Source: Jeotgalibacillus marinus (GTDB taxonomy: Bacteria > Bacillota > Bacilli > Bacillales > Jeotgalibacillaceae). From it: a DNA stretch of 64,000 nucleotides. The notes below the pieces were generated by a model. It did no database searches, was not told the origin of the DNA, and saw nothing but the letters and a program-made list of their open reading frames with translations. Below are positions 19,211 to 27,169 of the stretch, in pieces. The translations under genes and the position numbers were made by a program. Numbering within the stretch: position 1 is the stretch's first letter; each line of letters opens with the position of its first letter. Where the stretch lies: NCBI RefSeq assembly GCF_040801915.1, contig NZ_JBFMIA010000008.1, forward strand, positions 62,001 through 126,000, read 5' to 3'.

Positions 19211-19332
19211 TTGCGTATGGCGGTCTCATTCACGTTGATGGTCATTCAGATGAGGTTGCTAAATGGTGCGATTGAGGTTACGGTATATTGGCATATAGGT
19301 TTGAGAAATTATGTATTTAGGATTAAGAAAGG

Positions 19333-19542
19333 ATGAGGATAGAGGTGGCCTGGAATAGAATTTTATTTAAAGATAGAAAATTTTTGACAAGATTAATTAG
19401 TACTTTCATATGTAATATAATAGCTATAATATTAGCAGCGCAGAATGTAGAAATTTGGTTCTATTTTTTTATCATTTCTATCCTCTTATTAGGTATGAGT
19501 GCAAATAGAGCTGACCAGTTATGGCAGAGAGGTAATAGTTGA
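19333..19542 (+). CDS. Hypothetical small membrane protein
   Basis: A 69-aa open frame with two hydrophobic segments (about 22-38 and 43-57) and a charged C terminus. I do not recognise a family. AAAGG abuts the ATG with no spacer; a GTG at 19345 after another AGAGG is an alternative start. A terminator-like hairpin follows at 19663, 120 nt downstream. It could be a real small gene or chance coding. Confidence 0.4.
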   Translation: MRIEVAWNRILFKDRKFLTRLISTFICNIIAIILAAQNVEIWFYFFIISILLLGMSANRADQLWQRGNS

Positions 19543-19662
19543 GAGAAGTGTCCACGGTAATGTCTGACTGGAGCGATAGCAGAAGGAATTTAAGGAGTGG
19601 ATACGTGCGCATGATTTGCACCCTCTTTGTTTTTTACAATGAATGTTTTGCGATTCAGCGCA

Positions 19663-19702
19663 AAAAAACCTAGCTCATTGAAATTTGGGTCAGGTTTTTT
19701 TT
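19663..19702 (+). terminator. Probable terminator
   Basis: AAACCT and AGGTTT arms with a partly paired interior, flanked by A- and T-runs on the two sides, so it could act in both directions between the convergent genes. Confidence 0.65.
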
Positions 19703-19745
19703 GTGTTGGTTAGATCGATAGGCGAATGGGCTGGTAGGGCTTTTG

Positions 19746-20696
19746 TTACGTCCATTCCCTTATTTGGTTGTCTTCATCAAATTCAATGACGACGCTTGTC
19801 ACGCCTTTTTGGGTATAGATGAGGTGTTCTAACCGGTCTTTAATGTCGTCTGCTTCTGCAATTGTCAATGTTGGGTCCACTTCGATTTCCACTTCTACGT
19901 GAAGGTGTTCGCCTTCTTTAATGACATCAAGCCGTTGAATGTCTTTAATCGATGAATCTGCAAGGACGATATCAGCAATATTCCCACGCATAATATCATC
20001 TGTTTCCCCGATTGCTCCTCGTGCATTTTCAAGGAAAACTCGGCCAACAACATAAAACATCATTAAACCAATGATAATCGATGCGAGTCCTTCTACTTGG
20101 CCGAGACCTGAATAATGAGAAATGATGACGGCGATCATCGCGAGTAACCCACCGCTTGTTGCCACTAAATCTTCCATAAAAACAAGCTTCGTTGCTGGCT
20201 TTGCACGATTTAAATGAGCAAAACTTTTTGTTAAGGGATTTACTCCAGAAGCGCTAATACCTACTTCATGAAGGATCTCTTTACCTGCTTTAAACAGAAC
20301 AAATAATTCCAGAATAACAGCAATGCCAAGAACCCCTAAACTAATTAAAAAACCAGTGCTTTCCACCGGGTGTCTAAGGTGATTAATCCCTTCCTTGATT
20401 GTTTCATATGATAAAATTCCCACGATGATAACGGCACCAAGACAAACAAGGTTAACAAGACGACCAAATCCCTTAGGAAAACGTTCTGTTGGCGCTTTTT
20501 TAGATAGAGCTGAACCGATAAAAACGAAAAATTGATTCGCCGCATCTCCAAATGAGTGCATCATTTCAGCAAACATTGCTACATTCCCTGTTAAAAAGAA
20601 TGCGCCCAGTTTTAAAAAAGCGATAAACGTATTAACAAAAGCGGCTAATAAAGAGGGTTTATTTCCTTCTTTTAGCAAACCAAATAATTCACCCAT
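19746..20696 (-). CDS. Cation diffusion facilitator (CDF) transporter
   Basis: Membrane metal-cation/proton antiporter of the CDF family, 316 aa with about six membrane segments in the first 220 residues and a cytoplasmic C-terminal domain (ZT dimerisation type) at 225-310. The metal-site signature appears as AEMMHSFGDAANQF near residues 43-56, with His and Asp in the expected helix positions. The metal (zinc, iron, cobalt or manganese) cannot be told. The start has GGAGGT seven bases upstream. It stands alone, convergent with the ABC exporter genes. Confidence 0.88.
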   Translation of the reverse strand: MGELFGLLKEGNKPSLLAAFVNTFIAFLKLGAFFLTGNVAMFAEMMHSFGDAANQFFVFIGSALSKKAPTERFPKGFGRLVNLVCLGAVIIVGILSYETIKEGINHLRHPVESTGFLISLGVLGIAVILELFVLFKAGKEILHEVGISASGVNPLTKSFAHLNRAKPATKLVFMEDLVATSGGLLAMIAVIISHYSGLGQVEGLASIIIGLMMFYVVGRVFLENARGAIGETDDIMRGNIADIVLADSSIKDIQRLDVIKEGEHLHVEVEIEVDPTLTIAEADDIKDRLEHLIYTQKGVTSVVIEFDEDNQIREWT

Positions 20697-20974
20697 GACC
20701 CAACCTCCTTTTAATCTTTACCAATACTTGTATCATATTCCTACTATCCCCTCTTGAATAGAAACCACGAGCATTAAAAGCCTCACTATAATAAGTTTTC
20801 GCTCAAACATCTTAAAACATCCACTAAAACCCTGCAATGTAGTCATGGTGTGGTTTAAAGAAAATTTAGTGCGATAAAGGAGATAAGCGACTTTATTGTG
20901 CTAAAGTGATTTCCACATTCGACAAAACGGTGGTATAATGGAGAGATGAATTGATAGATCGGAGTGTGGATTTA

Positions 20975-22102
20975 ATGTTCGTTCGTACGAAGGGAAGTTG
21001 GGAAGAGGCTGGTTTTGGTAACCGGACTGCTGTGCAGGATCAGGTGATTCCGCAGATGCTTGAAGGGCGTGATGTGATTGTTGAGTCGCCTACTGGAACG
21101 GGGAAGACGCTTGCATATGCCATTCCGGTGATTGAAAAGATGGATGTTAAAAAAAAGCTTCCACAGGCACTTGTTTTAGCGCCATCCAAAGAGTTGTCGA
21201 TGCAAATTCTTGATGTTATTCAATCATGGGGCACGCCGAGTGGAGTGCGTGCAACTTCGATTATTGGCGGAGCTAACCCTAAAAGGCAGCTGGAGAAATT
21301 AAAGAAACAACCTCATGTTGTTGTGGGAACACCGGGGCGAATTTTGGAACTGATTAAACAAAAAAAGCTTAAAACGCATGAAATGAAGACAATTATTTTA
21401 GACGAGGCAGATCAACTTTTGTTGCCTGAACACAAGGGTTCTATCAGTGATATTATTAAAAGTACCTTGGCTGATCAGCGTCAGCTTGCCATGTTCTCAG
21501 CAACCCTTCCAAAAGAAACTGAAGTGCAAGGGCGAGAGATGATGAAAAACCCTGAACTTGTACGCATAGATCGTACTGAGTTTGTTGCTGAGGGTAATGT
21601 AAAGCATCAATACATGGTTTGTGAAGCAAGAGAGAAAATTGACTTGATTCGAAAAGTTGTTAGAATGTCGTCAATGAAAAGCGAAAAATCATTAGCATTT
21701 ATGCGCGAAGTACGTGACGTTCTGATAGCAACAGAGAAGCTTAATTTTAAAAATATGGAGATCGCACCACTTCATAGTGATCTTAACAAAGAAGAAAGAG
21801 CAGCTTCAATGAGGAAGTTTCGTAAAGGGGAACTACCATTGATGCTTTCAACAGACGTTGCAACACGTGGCTTAGATATTAAGGATGTTACGTATGTTAT
21901 TCATATGGACGTTGCGGAGGATTTGGATCAATATATCCACCGTTCGGGTCGTACGGGGCGTGCCGGAAAGAGTGGGACAGTTCTTTCTTTGGTTACACCT
22001 TATGAAGAAAAACAAGTAAAGCGATTTGCGAAACAGCTTGGGATTGAGCTTGAACCTGTGACGATTTATCGCGGTGAATGGCAACTAGATAAGAAGGAAT
22101 AA
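20975..22102 (+). CDS. yfmL: DEAD-box RNA helicase, YfmL type
   Basis: ATP-dependent RNA helicase of 375 aa, the same size as B. subtilis YfmL, which acts in 50S ribosome assembly and cold growth. Motifs in order: Q-motif region, Walker A SPTGTGKT at residues 38-45, TPGR, LDEAD near 148, SAT, STDVATRGLD and the HRSGRTGR motif VI. There is little beyond the two RecA domains, so no RNA-binding tail. ATG at 20975 was chosen over the TTG at 20951 because of the CGGAG spacing. An extended -10, TGGTATAAT, lies at 20931-20939. Confidence 0.88.
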   Translation: MFVRTKGSWEEAGFGNRTAVQDQVIPQMLEGRDVIVESPTGTGKTLAYAIPVIEKMDVKKKLPQALVLAPSKELSMQILDVIQSWGTPSGVRATSIIGGANPKRQLEKLKKQPHVVVGTPGRILELIKQKKLKTHEMKTIILDEADQLLLPEHKGSISDIIKSTLADQRQLAMFSATLPKETEVQGREMMKNPELVRIDRTEFVAEGNVKHQYMVCEAREKIDLIRKVVRMSSMKSEKSLAFMREVRDVLIATEKLNFKNMEIAPLHSDLNKEERAASMRKFRKGELPLMLSTDVATRGLDIKDVTYVIHMDVAEDLDQYIHRSGRTGRAGKSGTVLSLVTPYEEKQVKRFAKQLGIELEPVTIYRGEWQLDKKE

Positions 22103-22104
22103 AA

Positions 22105-22163
22105 AAGCATGATGTTCGCAGAGAAGGGGGGAATCCTTTATTCTGCGAGCATTATGCATTTTT
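22105..22163. terminator. Bidirectional terminator between convergent genes
   Basis: A long hairpin with outer GCATgAT/ATtATGC and TTCGCAGA/TTCTGCGA arms, flanked by A-run and T-run. Its right arm reaches into the last codons of the minus-strand gene. Confidence 0.8.
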
Positions 22164-22695
22164 TCTGTCGATAATTTCGAAGCAATCCTTCATATACGAT
22201 GTGTTTGTTAGGAATAGCCAAAAAATCGTGCGGTGCGGTTAATCCAGGCTTTCGTGCGTTGGTCGGGTCTTCTACATTTTTTAAAACAGTCGCCACGAAT
22301 TGAGAACAGAAAAAAGCGTTGCTTCGATTTATTTCTCGATTTATTAAAAATCCAACCAAGCCAATTAAGTTGTATTTATATAGATTCTTATTTGATATAA
22401 AATGATCGACTGCTTGACGAATGGATCGCCACTCTTTTTTCGTCACGCTTAGCTTCATCAGTAAACAAGAGGTATTACTTTTTAGTTTATAAATGCCGTT
22501 TTGAATATTTTCTTGAACGAAACCTGAAAATAGCGGACACACCATACTTTTTCGTCCAAAAGAATATAGTTCATTTAGTTCTGAATCAAAAGCAATCGAA
22601 ACATGATTGTATTCAGCCTGCGTGAAATATTTAATGCAGCGTGTGAAAAGGGTTTTAGTATTGGTTAAAAGCAAATAAATGGACCGTGTTTTCAT
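22138..22695 (-). CDS. Permuted papain-like (NlpC/P60 superfamily, YiiX-type) protein
   Basis: A 185-aa cytoplasmic-looking protein. The AEYNHVSIAFD segment near residues 27-37 carries a candidate catalytic His, and FFCSQFVATVL near 123-133 carries a candidate Cys. The His-first, Cys-second order is that of circularly permuted papain-fold proteins. Members may be peptidases, amidases or acyltransferases; the substrate is unknown. The start has AGGAGG six bases upstream. It is a single gene, convergent with the helicase gene. Confidence 0.7.
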   Translation of the reverse strand: MKTRSIYLLLTNTKTLFTRCIKYFTQAEYNHVSIAFDSELNELYSFGRKSMVCPLFSGFVQENIQNGIYKLKSNTSCLLMKLSVTKKEWRSIRQAVDHFISNKNLYKYNLIGLVGFLINREINRSNAFFCSQFVATVLKNVEDPTNARKPGLTAPHDFLAIPNKHIVYEGLLRNYRQKKCIMLAE

Positions 22696-22886
22696 CGCTT
22701 ACCTCCTGATCCTTTTAAAGGTCTACTTCTAATCCTATACGCACGAATCAAGGCGAAGTTTCATTTTTTGGATTTTTTGTCATATATAGAATGATGATTT
22801 CTGAAAAAAATGGATGTTGATTGGGTTTGTTATTGAAGGACCTTTATGCAACAAGGCGAAGGTAGAGTAGTATCAAACTGGTTGCT

Positions 22887-23312
22887 GTGGTGACAGTTCT
22901 TGTTCTTAGTTATACTTATTTCTATGCATTCACAAATATAATTATCTGTTTTTTATTTACTACACTAAAAATTATTGGAGCAGTTATTCCATTAGGTTCA
23001 ATCTTATTAGTATCTAAAAATGCAATTGAGTTTTCCTTACCTGATAGAAACGCAGAAAAGACTTTACATTATTTTTTTCCATTCCCCTTTACTCTTAGGC
23101 TTAAGGGGAGTATTATAGCTTTCATAGTGAGATTCAAAGTCGCTAAATTTCGTTTTTTCGAAAGCGAGATCCACTTTACATCATTCTCCTTTTTAAGATA
23201 TTTCAGAATTTTCTTAAAGTTTCGTGTGGATATGAATGAAGAAAAGGGGAAACTAATATTTGAAAAGTGGTTTCAGATTTTTGTACTGATTGGATTTGTA
23301 TTAATTTTTTAA
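22887..23312 (+). CDS. Hypothetical membrane protein (doubtful)
   Basis: A 141-aa open frame rich in Phe and Ile, with hydrophobic segments near residues 5-28, 28-45 and 125-141. No family is recognised. The start would be GTG without a visible ribosome binding site, and the base composition is very AT-rich. It may be a decayed gene or a chance frame. Confidence 0.3.
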   Translation: MVTVLVLSYTYFYAFTNIIICFLFTTLKIIGAVIPLGSILLVSKNAIEFSLPDRNAEKTLHYFFPFPFTLRLKGSIIAFIVRFKVAKFRFFESEIHFTSFSFLRYFRIFLKFRVDMNEEKGKLIFEKWFQIFVLIGFVLIF

Positions 23313-23696
23313 AATCAATTTAAAATATATTTCTCTCTTATAACTTCAATGATTTTACTTGTCGTAATTCTTACAGCGTCAGAAACCATAACTTTCGTAC
23401 ATTTTTTAAAATTTTTTTGTGTGTTTAAAAATATTCTTTTCATGGGGTTTATCTTTTTAGTTTACTGGTGAATACAATGGCTAATAAAAAGAAGAGAAAA
23501 TCATCTACGAGTCCGGAAGAAGAGTCATATTAAAATGTTATATAGGAATTATATTTCGTTATAGTTTGTTCATGACATCAACTCAGGAAAATTCGAGAAG
23601 AATTTTTCTAGTCGGTAAGTAGTTTTTTTGTTATTTAGGAAATAATATTTTAAATAAATGCTGATAACTAAATATGTGAAAATTCATCATTGTGCT

Positions 23697-23805
23697 CTAG
23701 CGGTCAGTTTCTCGAGTCGGTCACACAATCAAGTAAACAAAATTCGTCTACTTGTGTTGTGCGTCTTATGCTTGCCTGAATAAGCCGTTTGCGCTTTTGT
23801 TTTCT
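23697..23805. repeat. Dispersed hairpin element, copy A
   Basis: About 105 bp resembling the sequence at 31974-32080: a shared left arm (CACAA..AAGTA), right arm TCTACTTGTGTTGTGCG, then TATGCTTG and a GCTTTTG tail. The arms pair imperfectly. The rest of the 557-nt gap 23313-23869 is AT-rich and shows no gene that I can support. Confidence 0.6.
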
Positions 23806-23869
23806 ACTCATACATTAGTTAAGAATAGTAGTGCTTTAGAACGCGTGTTATAGAAAAGGATGGATCAAC

Positions 23870-24526
23870 GTGAAAAAACAAGTTGCTGTATTAGGATTAG
23901 GAAGCTTTGGTGGTCATTTAGTTGAAGAATTTCATCATATTGGAGCGGAAGTGTTTGCGATGGACCGTGACCCAGAGCTAGTGGATCGGTTCAGCGACAT
24001 TGCTACTCATGTTATCCGTGGAGACGCACAAGATGAGCAACTCCTGATACAAGAGGGGATACGAAATTTTGATTTAGTCGTTGTGTCTTTTGGAGAAAAC
24101 ATTGAGGCAAGTATTTTAACAACGCTTATTCTTACAGACCTAGACGTAAAAGAAATTTGGGTGAAAGCATCAAGCCTTTATCATCAAAAGGTGCTCGAGA
24201 AAATTGGTGCAACGCGAGTAATCCGACCAGAAAAAGATATGGCTAAAAGAATTGCACACCGTATAACCTCTGAACATTTAATTGATTATGTTGAGCTTAC
24301 AGATGAACATTCGATGGTTGAAATAAAAGCTACACCAAAAATAATTGGCAAGACGCTTGCAACCTTAAATGTAAGAAAGCGATTTGGTTGTAATATTGTT
24401 GGCATATACCGATCGCACGACATGATCGTTTCGCCGACTGGTGAAGACAAGATTTTAAAAGATGATATGTTGATTGTTATCGGCGAAAATCGTAAACTGC
24501 ATCGATTTGAAAAGCAAGGGGTGTAA
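23870..24526 (+). CDS. ktrC: KtrA/KtrC-type potassium uptake RCK protein
   Basis: Cytoplasmic regulatory subunit of a Ktr potassium channel, 218 aa. The N-terminal RCK_N domain has a Rossmann nucleotide-binding motif VLGLGSFGGHL at residues 6-16 with an acidic residue (MDRD) ending the second strand; a RCK_C (TrkA_C) domain follows at about 135-215. ATP/ADP binding at the first domain and probably c-di-AMP at the second would gate a KtrB/KtrD membrane partner, which is not in this window. A solo gene without ktrB resembles ktrC of B. subtilis, but KtrA cannot be excluded. Confidence 0.85.
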   Translation: MKKQVAVLGLGSFGGHLVEEFHHIGAEVFAMDRDPELVDRFSDIATHVIRGDAQDEQLLIQEGIRNFDLVVVSFGENIEASILTTLILTDLDVKEIWVKASSLYHQKVLEKIGATRVIRPEKDMAKRIAHRITSEHLIDYVELTDEHSMVEIKATPKIIGKTLATLNVRKRFGCNIVGIYRSHDMIVSPTGEDKILKDDMLIVIGENRKLHRFEKQGV

Positions 24527-24684
24527 TGATGTGTGAAAAAAGTTGGAGCATTCAGGTCACCCCAATCTTAATCGTGGTTTTATTGTGGGGACTTGCTATT
24601 AAATCACACGACCTGTCCATAGTAAAAAATACTATTCCCAAAAGGTACTTGCAGGGTGAAAGAAAAAACGTTCTCGCGTGTTGA
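24526..24684 (+). CDS. Small membrane protein coupled to ktrC
   Basis: A 52-aa frame whose ATG overlaps the ktrC stop codon (TAATG), with the AAGCAAGGGG of the ktrC end as a possible ribosome binding site. A single hydrophobic segment (TPILIVVLLWGLAI, residues 12-25) precedes a basic C terminus. The stop codon falls in the loop of the terminator hairpin that follows. I know no family for it. The position suggests a small accessory of the Ktr system; it could also be chance readthrough coding. Confidence 0.45.
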   Translation: MMCEKSWSIQVTPILIVVLLWGLAIKSHDLSIVKNTIPKRYLQGERKNVLAC

Positions 24685-24698
24685 GAACGTTTTTTTTT
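24663..24698 (+). terminator. Terminator after ktrC
   Basis: AACGTTCTC and GAGAACGTT arms around GCGTGTT, followed by nine T residues. Confidence 0.95.
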
Positions 24699-24719
24699 GA
24701 AAAGGTAGTTCAATTATCA

Positions 24720-24806
24720 TGAACAGCTGATAAAGTGGATGCAAGCTTCGATAAACAGGTCATGAGCTTAGATAAACAGCTAACAAACTTCGAAAACACA
24801 CCTCAA
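24720..24806. repeat. 21-nt degenerate tandem repeat array, left of the methionine operon
   Basis: Units resembling AGCTTcGATAAACAG recur with starts at 744, 765 and 786 (exact 21-nt phase), plus a weaker unit near 725 with a 2-nt deletion. The reverse complement matches the array at 30712-30795. Confidence 0.65.
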
Positions 24807-24899
24807 GTGATTACTAGTGGATGTATTCGATGATAATGAAGTGGAATAGTGGCTGTCAGGAATTACAGAGTAGGCGTAGAATTTTTTTATTTTTGAGTA

Positions 24900-24928
24900 T
24901 TGACGCTATTGTGTATTTTTAGTAGAGT
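24900..24928 (+). promoter_or_regulatory. Promoter of the methionine operon
   Basis: TTGACG, 17-nt spacer, TAGAGT, placed about 30 nt before the SAM aptamer. It fits a sigma-A promoter driving the riboswitch leader. Confidence 0.65.
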
Positions 24929-24955
24929 AATCTTAATTGAATAAATAGTTTGTAT

Positions 24956-25144
24956 TCTTATCGAGAGAGGTGGAGGGACAAGGCCCTGCGAAACCTCAGC
25001 AACCTTCAATCTTTTTTTAAAAGTATTTGAAAAGGTGCTAACTCCATCTTGCCTGTAAACATTTGTTTGCGTGCAAGGAAGATAAGGAGAGTTGTCAGCT
25101 TATACGTACAGGTCTTCTTAATGATAAATAAGAAGGCCTTTTTG
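24956..25144 (+). ncRNA. SAM-I (S-box) riboswitch with terminator
   Basis: The aptamer begins CTTATCGAGAGAGGTGGAGG and contains the conserved ACCTCAGCAACC and GGTGCTAA segments; P1 closes with GATAAG at 25081-25086. The expression platform is an 11-bp hairpin at 25110-25139 (AGGTCTTCTTA arm) followed by T residues. With SAM bound, transcription should stop before yitJ. About 160 nt of leader follow before the yitJ start, with no further feature seen. Confidence 0.96.
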
Positions 25145-25306
25145 CATACAGATTTAAAAAAGACTTGTCGGTTTAAATGTAAGTAATCCTTTTTCATATG
25201 AAGGGAAGAACCCGCTAAAGTTCCAGAAATAGTTTTAAGCAAATAGCTACAAAACGAGCTGGCTCCACATTGGAGTGCAATACAAAAATAAGAGAGGGGA
25301 ATAGAC

Positions 25307-27169
25307 ATGAACTTTTTGGATGCGCTTCAGGAAAAAATCTTAATTGCAGATGGAGCGATGGGAACGCTGCTCTATTCATACGGCACGGATCAATGTTTTG
25401 AAGAGTTAAACATTTCTCAAGCAGAACATATCCAACGCATTCACACAGCTTATATCAATGCAGGAGCAGATGTAATTCAAACGAATACATATGGTGGCAA
25501 CTATCACAAGCTGGAACGATACGGTCTACAGGATCAGGTGAAAGAAATCAATAGTGCCGCTGTTAGAAATGCGAAAGCCGCTGCTACTGAAGGTACGCAT
25601 ATTCTTGGTACGATTGGCGGTATACGCGGTATTCGCCCACAATTCATTGAATTAGATGAAATTAAACGTACGTTTCGAGAACAGCTCTATTGTTTGCTTT
25701 TAGAGGGCGTGGATGGGTTGTTATTTGAAACCTATTATGATTTAGCAGAGCTGTCTACACTTGTACAAATTGCTCGCAAGGAAACGGATCTTCCAATCGT
25801 TGCACAAGTGTCTCTTCAAGAAGTTGGAGTGCTTCAAGACGGTACACCGATTACGGAGGCTTTGAAAAGATTAGAAAATGTTGGTGCCGATGTTGTTGGA
25901 ATCAATTGTCGCCAAGGTCCATTTCATATGCTTAGAACGTTAGAAAGGGTGCCACTGCCCAAACACGCTTTTTTATCTTCGTATCCTAATGCAAGTCTTC
26001 CGTCCTATTCTGATGGAGCGCTTCAATATAACAACAATGCAGATTATTTTGGAGAGTGCGCAAAGTCTTTTCAAGCACAAGGCATTCGTTTGCTTGGAGG
26101 TTGTTGTGGCACGACGCCCGATCATATTCGCGCATTTTCTCAAGCGTTAGAAGGAGCTGTTCCGATAGAAGAAAAGCAGATCATCGTTCCTAAACCAAAA
26201 ATTGAAGTACGATCGCAGTCACGTGTGATTCCTGAGCCTTTGCAATCCATTGTTTTATCTCGACCATCTGTTGTAGTTGAGTTAGATCCCCCAAAAAAAC
26301 TGAACACAGATGCTTTTATGAGAGGGGCAAAAGCACTGAAGGACGCGGGGGCTGATGCGATTACACTAGCGGACAATTCTCTCGCTAGTCCACGTGTATC
26401 AAATGAGTCTCTTGGTCACCTGATCAAGCAAGAAGTTGGCGCAAGGCCACTTGTTCATATTACGTGTAGAGACCGTAATTTAATTGGTCTCCAGTCTCAT
26501 TTAATGGGGCTCCATACGCTTGGGTTGCACGATATTTTAGCGGTAACAGGTGATCCGACAAAGGTTGGGGATTTCCCTGGAGCAACATCTGTGTACGATG
26601 TGTCTTCATTTGAATTGATTGAAATGATCCAACAGTTAAATCGAGGCATTTCAATGTCTGGTAAAGATTTAGGAGAATCAACTTCCTTTTCAATCGGCGC
26701 TGCATTTAATCCTCACGTACGAAGTGTCGAACGTGCTGTGGTGCGTATGGAGAAAAAGATTGCAGCTGGAGCAGATTATTTTATGAGTCAGCCTGTCTTT
26801 TCACAAGAAAAGCTATTGGATGTGTATGACCATACAAAACACATTGAAAAACCAATGTACATTGGACTTATGCCACTCACGAGTAGTCGAAATGCAGAGT
26901 TTTTACATCATGAAGTTCCAGGGATTAAGCTATCAGATGAGGTTCGTGAACGTATGTTAAAAGTATCTGATGATAAAGAAAAATCAGCTCAAGAAGGCAT
27001 CTTGATCACAAAAGCATTGATTGATGCAGCGCTCGAGTTGTTTAACGGCATTTACTTAATTACACCATTTATGCGCTATGAGACCACGGTTGAATTAACA
27101 AGATACGCAAATGAACAAGCTGCCAAAAGAGCTGGAGGGATTTCGAATGTGTCCAACGTTATTCATTAA
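25307..27169 (+). CDS. yitJ: Bifunctional homocysteine S-methyltransferase / methylenetetrahydrofolate reductase
   Basis: Two-domain enzyme of 620 aa as in B. subtilis YitJ. The N-terminal homocysteine methyltransferase domain (about 1-290) begins with ILIADGAMGT and has the zinc-binding cysteines in GINCRQGP and GGCCGTTPDH. The C-terminal half (about 315-600) is an FAD-dependent methylenetetrahydrofolate reductase, with VVELDPPK and LAVTGDPTKVG visible. It would make 5-methyl-THF and support methyl transfer to homocysteine. It is first in a SAM-riboswitch operon; the metH start lies 23 nt inside its end. SD GAGAGGGGA precedes the ATG. Confidence 0.95.
   Translation: MNFLDALQEKILIADGAMGTLLYSYGTDQCFEELNISQAEHIQRIHTAYINAGADVIQTNTYGGNYHKLERYGLQDQVKEINSAAVRNAKAAATEGTHILGTIGGIRGIRPQFIELDEIKRTFREQLYCLLLEGVDGLLFETYYDLAELSTLVQIARKETDLPIVAQVSLQEVGVLQDGTPITEALKRLENVGADVVGINCRQGPFHMLRTLERVPLPKHAFLSSYPNASLPSYSDGALQYNNNADYFGECAKSFQAQGIRLLGGCCGTTPDHIRAFSQALEGAVPIEEKQIIVPKPKIEVRSQSRVIPEPLQSIVLSRPSVVVELDPPKKLNTDAFMRGAKALKDAGADAITLADNSLASPRVSNESLGHLIKQEVGARPLVHITCRDRNLIGLQSHLMGLHTLGLHDILAVTGDPTKVGDFPGATSVYDVSSFELIEMIQQLNRGISMSGKDLGESTSFSIGAAFNPHVRSVERAVVRMEKKIAAGADYFMSQPVFSQEKLLDVYDHTKHIEKPMYIGLMPLTSSRNAEFLHHEVPGIKLSDEVRERMLKVSDDKEKSAQEGILITKALIDAALELFNGIYLITPFMRYETTVELTRYANEQAAKRAGGISNVSNVIH

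Noticed and set aside
24720..24806. CRISPR array reading of the phased repeats
   Set aside because: Units are only 21 nt, degenerate, too few, and without conserved repeats and unique spacers; no cas genes are present.
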